The translations under genes and the position numbers were made by a program. From assembly GCA_012845835.1 (NCBI GenBank), contig JABAKD010000009.1:11151785-11215784 (forward strand): a DNA stretch of 64,000 nucleotides. Direction: 5' to 3'. This DNA comes from Undaria pinnatifida. Its lineage: Eukaryota > Sar > Phaeophyceae > Laminariales > Alariaceae. Numbering within the stretch: position 1 is the stretch's first letter; each line of letters opens with the position of its first letter. Shown in pieces: positions 61,357 through 64,000 of the stretch. The notes beneath the pieces were generated by a model. The model did not search any database and was not told the origin of the DNA. It saw only the letters and a list, made by a program, of their open reading frames with translations.

Positions 61357-64000
61357 GCTGCGACAGGCGGATGGTCGGTGGAAGGGTTATTTAGGATTAG
61401 GGAAGAGTAATGACGTGATTGTGGTTGATAGTGCAGGTGTATGGTAGAAGGGTCGGCGTTTTGAGGATTTGGTCGGGGGTTGTTTCCGATAGTAACGTTT
61501 ATGGGTATGTTGTATCGTTGCATGCATGCGTAAATTTCTGGCTCACCAAGGTAAGCTCGCGGGTGAGACATGATGGAGAGGTAGTTATCATATGATGTAT
61601 ACTGTTGTGGCGGTTCACCAAGGGCTTGGAGTAGTTCATGGTTCATGCCAGCGGAAATGGCGTTTAGCAAGTTAGGGTCGTTGCGGTTTTCGTTCATGTA
61701 TTGGAGTATTTCCGAGCGTACTTGGTAGTGTCTGTTTGGGTCGTTGTATATTCGTCGTGCTATGCCGCGAAATCCGCATGCTCCATCCCCAATTTCGTCG
61801 ACGACTGTCCATGTTGGAGGTGGAGTTTGGCTGTCACTTGACGGTTGAGAGGAGGCATTGGAGGGCGCAGGAGGCGAGGTGTTTGGAGGTTGATACGGTG
61901 GAGGTGTTACAGCTTGGCCTGTGGCGGCAGCGGTGAAAGGAGGGTATACAATGTTCTCCGTGTGTGGAATGCCGTCAACAATATGTTCTTGTGGTAAAAG
62001 GCACATAATTGACTGGCGATTTTGCGCACGGCTGAGCGCGACGTAAAGTTGACCATGCCCAAACGCAGGTGATCTCAAGTCCAAGCCAATTTTTGTAAGT
62101 GTCTGTCCCTGTGAACGATTCACCGTGACGGAATATGAAGTTCGGATGGGAAACTGTGTTCGCATGAACGTGATGCCATTTCTTCCAACTGTCGCACGAA
62201 AGCCTATACGTGGAATCAAAACAATTGGATGGGGCGATGTTTCGGTGAGAAGTTCGACTTGAAGGACTCGGCTGTTTGGGGAAACTGCGAGGACAACGCA
62301 TTTTTGACCGTTGATGAGTCCCTCCGAAAAGTTGAGATTTCGCACGATCATCGCAAGTCCGTCTGACTTGAGGCAAAGCTCATGGGGAGGGACACCTTGC
62401 ACGTTTAATTGGTGGAGGTGTTCAGGAGAAGCAAAGGCTGTGTGAGGCGTGGTCTCATCACTTATTAGTGTATCTGAGCTGAGGTATGTACAGTACTCTC
62501 CGGGCCGCAAGTCCGATATGGCTTCATTAGAACGGTCAATTGCGTTGTTGGTGGTCGCCAATATGGCGCGTTTGTCCCAGTTGCGCGATTGTTCATTGAC
62601 ATTGGGATACACAAAGTTCATGAGCTCATCGAAATTTGTTGTATATTTGAGCTGGAAGTGGTCATTGGCATCGAGGTTGTGGTTATTCAAGGCAATCATG
62701 TCCGTGCCGTCGATTGATTGTGTAGGGTGGGTACCCTCGCCTATCGCCCGCACAAAAGCAGCATACTGAGGATCATCTTTGTCTCGTTGCGATTTGGTTA
62801 GTCTCATGCGTTTAACGTGTTTCCATAGGGGGCTAGAAATAAAGGCTGCGTCGACGGTATCGGTGGCGGTGCCGTTCTTAACTATTGGCCCTGTTTGGCG
62901 CCAATCTCCACTGAACAAAATAGTTTTTCCACCAAAAAGCTTATTGTTTTTCATCAGATCTTGAAGTGTTCTGTCGAGGGCCTCAATGCAATATCTGTGG
63001 GTCATAGGTAACTCGTCCCAAATGATGAGGTCCGCTTTGCGGATTAGCTCTGCTCTTTGAGTGTTGGTATTTATGTTGCATACGCAGGTTGGCGACATTG
63101 CTTCGTCCATAGGTAATTTGAACATGGAGTGCGCGGTCCAGCCTCCAGGGAGCTGTAAGGCGGCGATGCCGGTGGAAGCAACGATGAGCACTGTCTTTCT
63201 TTCACCTCTCAACCTTGCGGAAATACATTTTTCTGTGTATGTCTTGCCAGTTCCGGCGGGCGCATCAATCATAAATGGACACCCATTATCGGCTCGAACT
63301 GAGTCTAAGACTGTTTTGTAAATGTGGCTCTGCTCACTGGTCAGTCGCGGTTCATGCAGCTCTGCGTATTCTGCACATGTTTGTGGGTCGAAGGCATCAC
63401 GCATCCTTTCAAATTCAGTTCGCGGATGCATAAACTTTGGAAGGTTGACTTGTTCGTTACATTTACCATGCTGGTTTAGCTTGAGGTCTATTTCACACAA
63501 GGCAGCTTGTATGGCATCGTCTGTGGATAACCTAAGAAGGAAATCTTCGATGAGGTTGTCCTTAAAGTCACGCCATAGCTTCGGTGCTGGCGCACCATCT
63601 AAAAAGAGCGTAACGAAAAGAGCACGGAGCTGGGACGCAACTTGAAACACTGAAGCTTCTTCCATACATAGTGAATACTCTTCGTCTCCCGTGATGAGAC
63701 CTCTTGCTCTGGCGGCATCATGAAAAGTAGGGTGAACAACGGGATCGCCTGTGTCTGTTTGCACTGTTCGTAATTCTGCGAACGACCTGGCTGGAATCGT
63801 GTGTAGTAACAACCTCAAGTAGTAGAGATCTCCCACCGCTGGACTCTGAAACGAAATTCGGCAAACGTGATCGTCGTTTTTTCGTTTGGAAACGATGTTT
63901 TTGTATCCATCGAGGTATTTGCCAAGCGGAGCAAACTCAAGCGGAGGGTCATCTTTTTTGGGCGAGGTGATAGTGTATTGCTCGTAATAGTCTAGAATGG
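61353..64000 (-). CDS. Helitron RepHel: PIF1-like helicase plus C-terminal OTU domain (5' end beyond window)
   Basis: Open from the window edge to TGA at 61353, with 881 residues visible. No start is present: the frame is open through the edge, so the Rep/HUH part would lie beyond. Residues 1-230 are the conserved Helitron linker (EFAPLGKYLDGYK, FQSPAVGDLYYLRLLLHTI, FHDAARARGL). The SF1 helicase follows: Walker A DAPAGTGKT at about 245-253, ASTGIAALQLPGG, Walker B LIIWDELPM near 324-332, LFSGDWRQTGPIV near 361-373, VNRSQGQTL near 626-634 and YVALSRAQNR near 652-661. After a Pro/Ser linker, residues 729-870 form an OTU cysteine protease-like domain with DGACGFRGIARRI (Cys 741) and RHYSSLIL (His 863). 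In Helitrons the protein cuts, unwinds and transfers a single strand for rolling-circle transposition; OTU fusions are known in the Helitron2 group. All visible motifs look intact, suggesting recent activity. Confidence 0.93.
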   Translation of the reverse strand, partial: ILDYYEQYTITSPKKDDPPLEFAPLGKYLDGYKNIVSKRKNDDHVCRISFQSPAVGDLYYLRLLLHTIPARSFAELRTVQTDTGDPVVHPTFHDAARARGLITGDEEYSLCMEEASVFQVASQLRALFVTLFLDGAPAPKLWRDFKDNLIEDFLLRLSTDDAIQAALCEIDLKLNQHGKCNEQVNLPKFMHPRTEFERMRDAFDPQTCAEYAELHEPRLTSEQSHIYKTVLDSVRADNGCPFMIDAPAGTGKTYTEKCISARLRGERKTVLIVASTGIAALQLPGGWTAHSMFKLPMDEAMSPTCVCNINTNTQRAELIRKADLIIWDELPMTHRYCIEALDRTLQDLMKNNKLFGGKTILFSGDWRQTGPIVKNGTATDTVDAAFISSPLWKHVKRMRLTKSQRDKDDPQYAAFVRAIGEGTHPTQSIDGTDMIALNNHNLDANDHFQLKYTTNFDELMNFVYPNVNEQSRNWDKRAILATTNNAIDRSNEAISDLRPGEYCTYLSSDTLISDETTPHTAFASPEHLHQLNVQGVPPHELCLKSDGLAMIVRNLNFSEGLINGQKCVVLAVSPNSRVLQVELLTETSPHPIVLIPRIGFRATVGRNGITFMRTQFPIRTSYSVTVNRSQGQTLTKIGLDLRSPAFGHGQLYVALSRAQNRQSIMCLLPQEHIVDGIPHTENIVYPPFTAAATGQAVTPPPYQPPNTSPPAPSNASSQPSSDSQTPPPTWTVVDEIGDGACGFRGIARRIYNDPNRHYQVRSEILQYMNENRNDPNLLNAISAGMNHELLQALGEPPQQYTSYDNYLSIMSHPRAYLGEPEIYACMQRYNIPINVTIGNNPRPNPQNADPSTIHLHYQPQSRHYSSLILNNPSTDHPPVAA

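Noticed and set aside
61736-61936. Plus-strand frames opposite the Helitron helicase (also at 62449, 63061 and 63322)
   Set aside because: Antisense shadows of a well-supported minus-strand coding sequence.

Overview
The window is a repeat-dense piece of a eukaryotic nuclear genome. The case for that is two good GT-AG style splice donors, tRNA-derived SINEs, a LINE remnant, Ty3/gypsy fossils with chromodomains, a TA-flanked pogo-like DNA element and a Helitron helicase. There is no operon structure, rRNA or credible tRNA gene. The many CAG/CAA/CTG triplets, the type of LINE reverse transcriptase and the mix of elements would fit a stramenopile, perhaps a brown alga. That assignment is inference from style, not proof.

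Layout. 0-13 kb: non-coding sequence with SINEs of two families (called SINE-I and SINE-II here), a LINE remnant at 5.5-6.6 kb, and the first copies of a ~210 bp mobile repeat ('SPR', named here for convenience). 13.9-14.2 kb, minus strand: the best host-gene candidate, a first exon with a signal peptide and a strong splice donor. 15.5-18 kb: a large inverted repeat enclosing a solo-like LTR. 19-25.2 kb: two closely related 5'-truncated gypsy fossils, the second inserted inside an SPR copy. 26.6-35 kb: a long decayed gypsy fossil on the minus strand with tandem arrays at both ends. 35.5-39.7 kb: a SINE-II/SINE-I pair, tRNA-like fragments and a local repeat cluster. 39.8-57.5 kb: three copies of a ~1.4 kb compound repeat (modules A-B-C-D), one split by a young non-coding LTR element (42.7-45.5 kb) and one, inverted, split by a gypsy 3' fragment. 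Between them lie two minisatellite types, an exact 147 bp tandem duplication, a duplicated locus that gives empty/filled sites for two insertions, and a 375 bp TRIM. 57.5-58.9 kb: mostly unique sequence with a weak host-exon candidate. 59-61 kb: a pogo-like element inserted in a coding-like tandem repeat, then a 188 bp tandem array. 61.1-64 kb, minus strand: a Helitron helicase with a C-terminal OTU-type cysteine protease domain, continuing past the window edge, whose stop overlaps the start of a small second ORF (ATGA).

Very little of the window acts as a set of cooperating host genes. The visible relations are between elements: SINEs and SPR presumably borrow LINE machinery, the 42.7 kb element and the TRIM share a probable tRNA primer site, and many insertions are nested so that their relative order can be read. 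No clearly new biological system is proven. The most distinctive items are the OTU-Helitron gene pair, the TRIM with a tRNA-like sequence beside its primer site, the compound A-B-C-D repeat with its GC hairpin, and the SPR family with a mapped insertion site.
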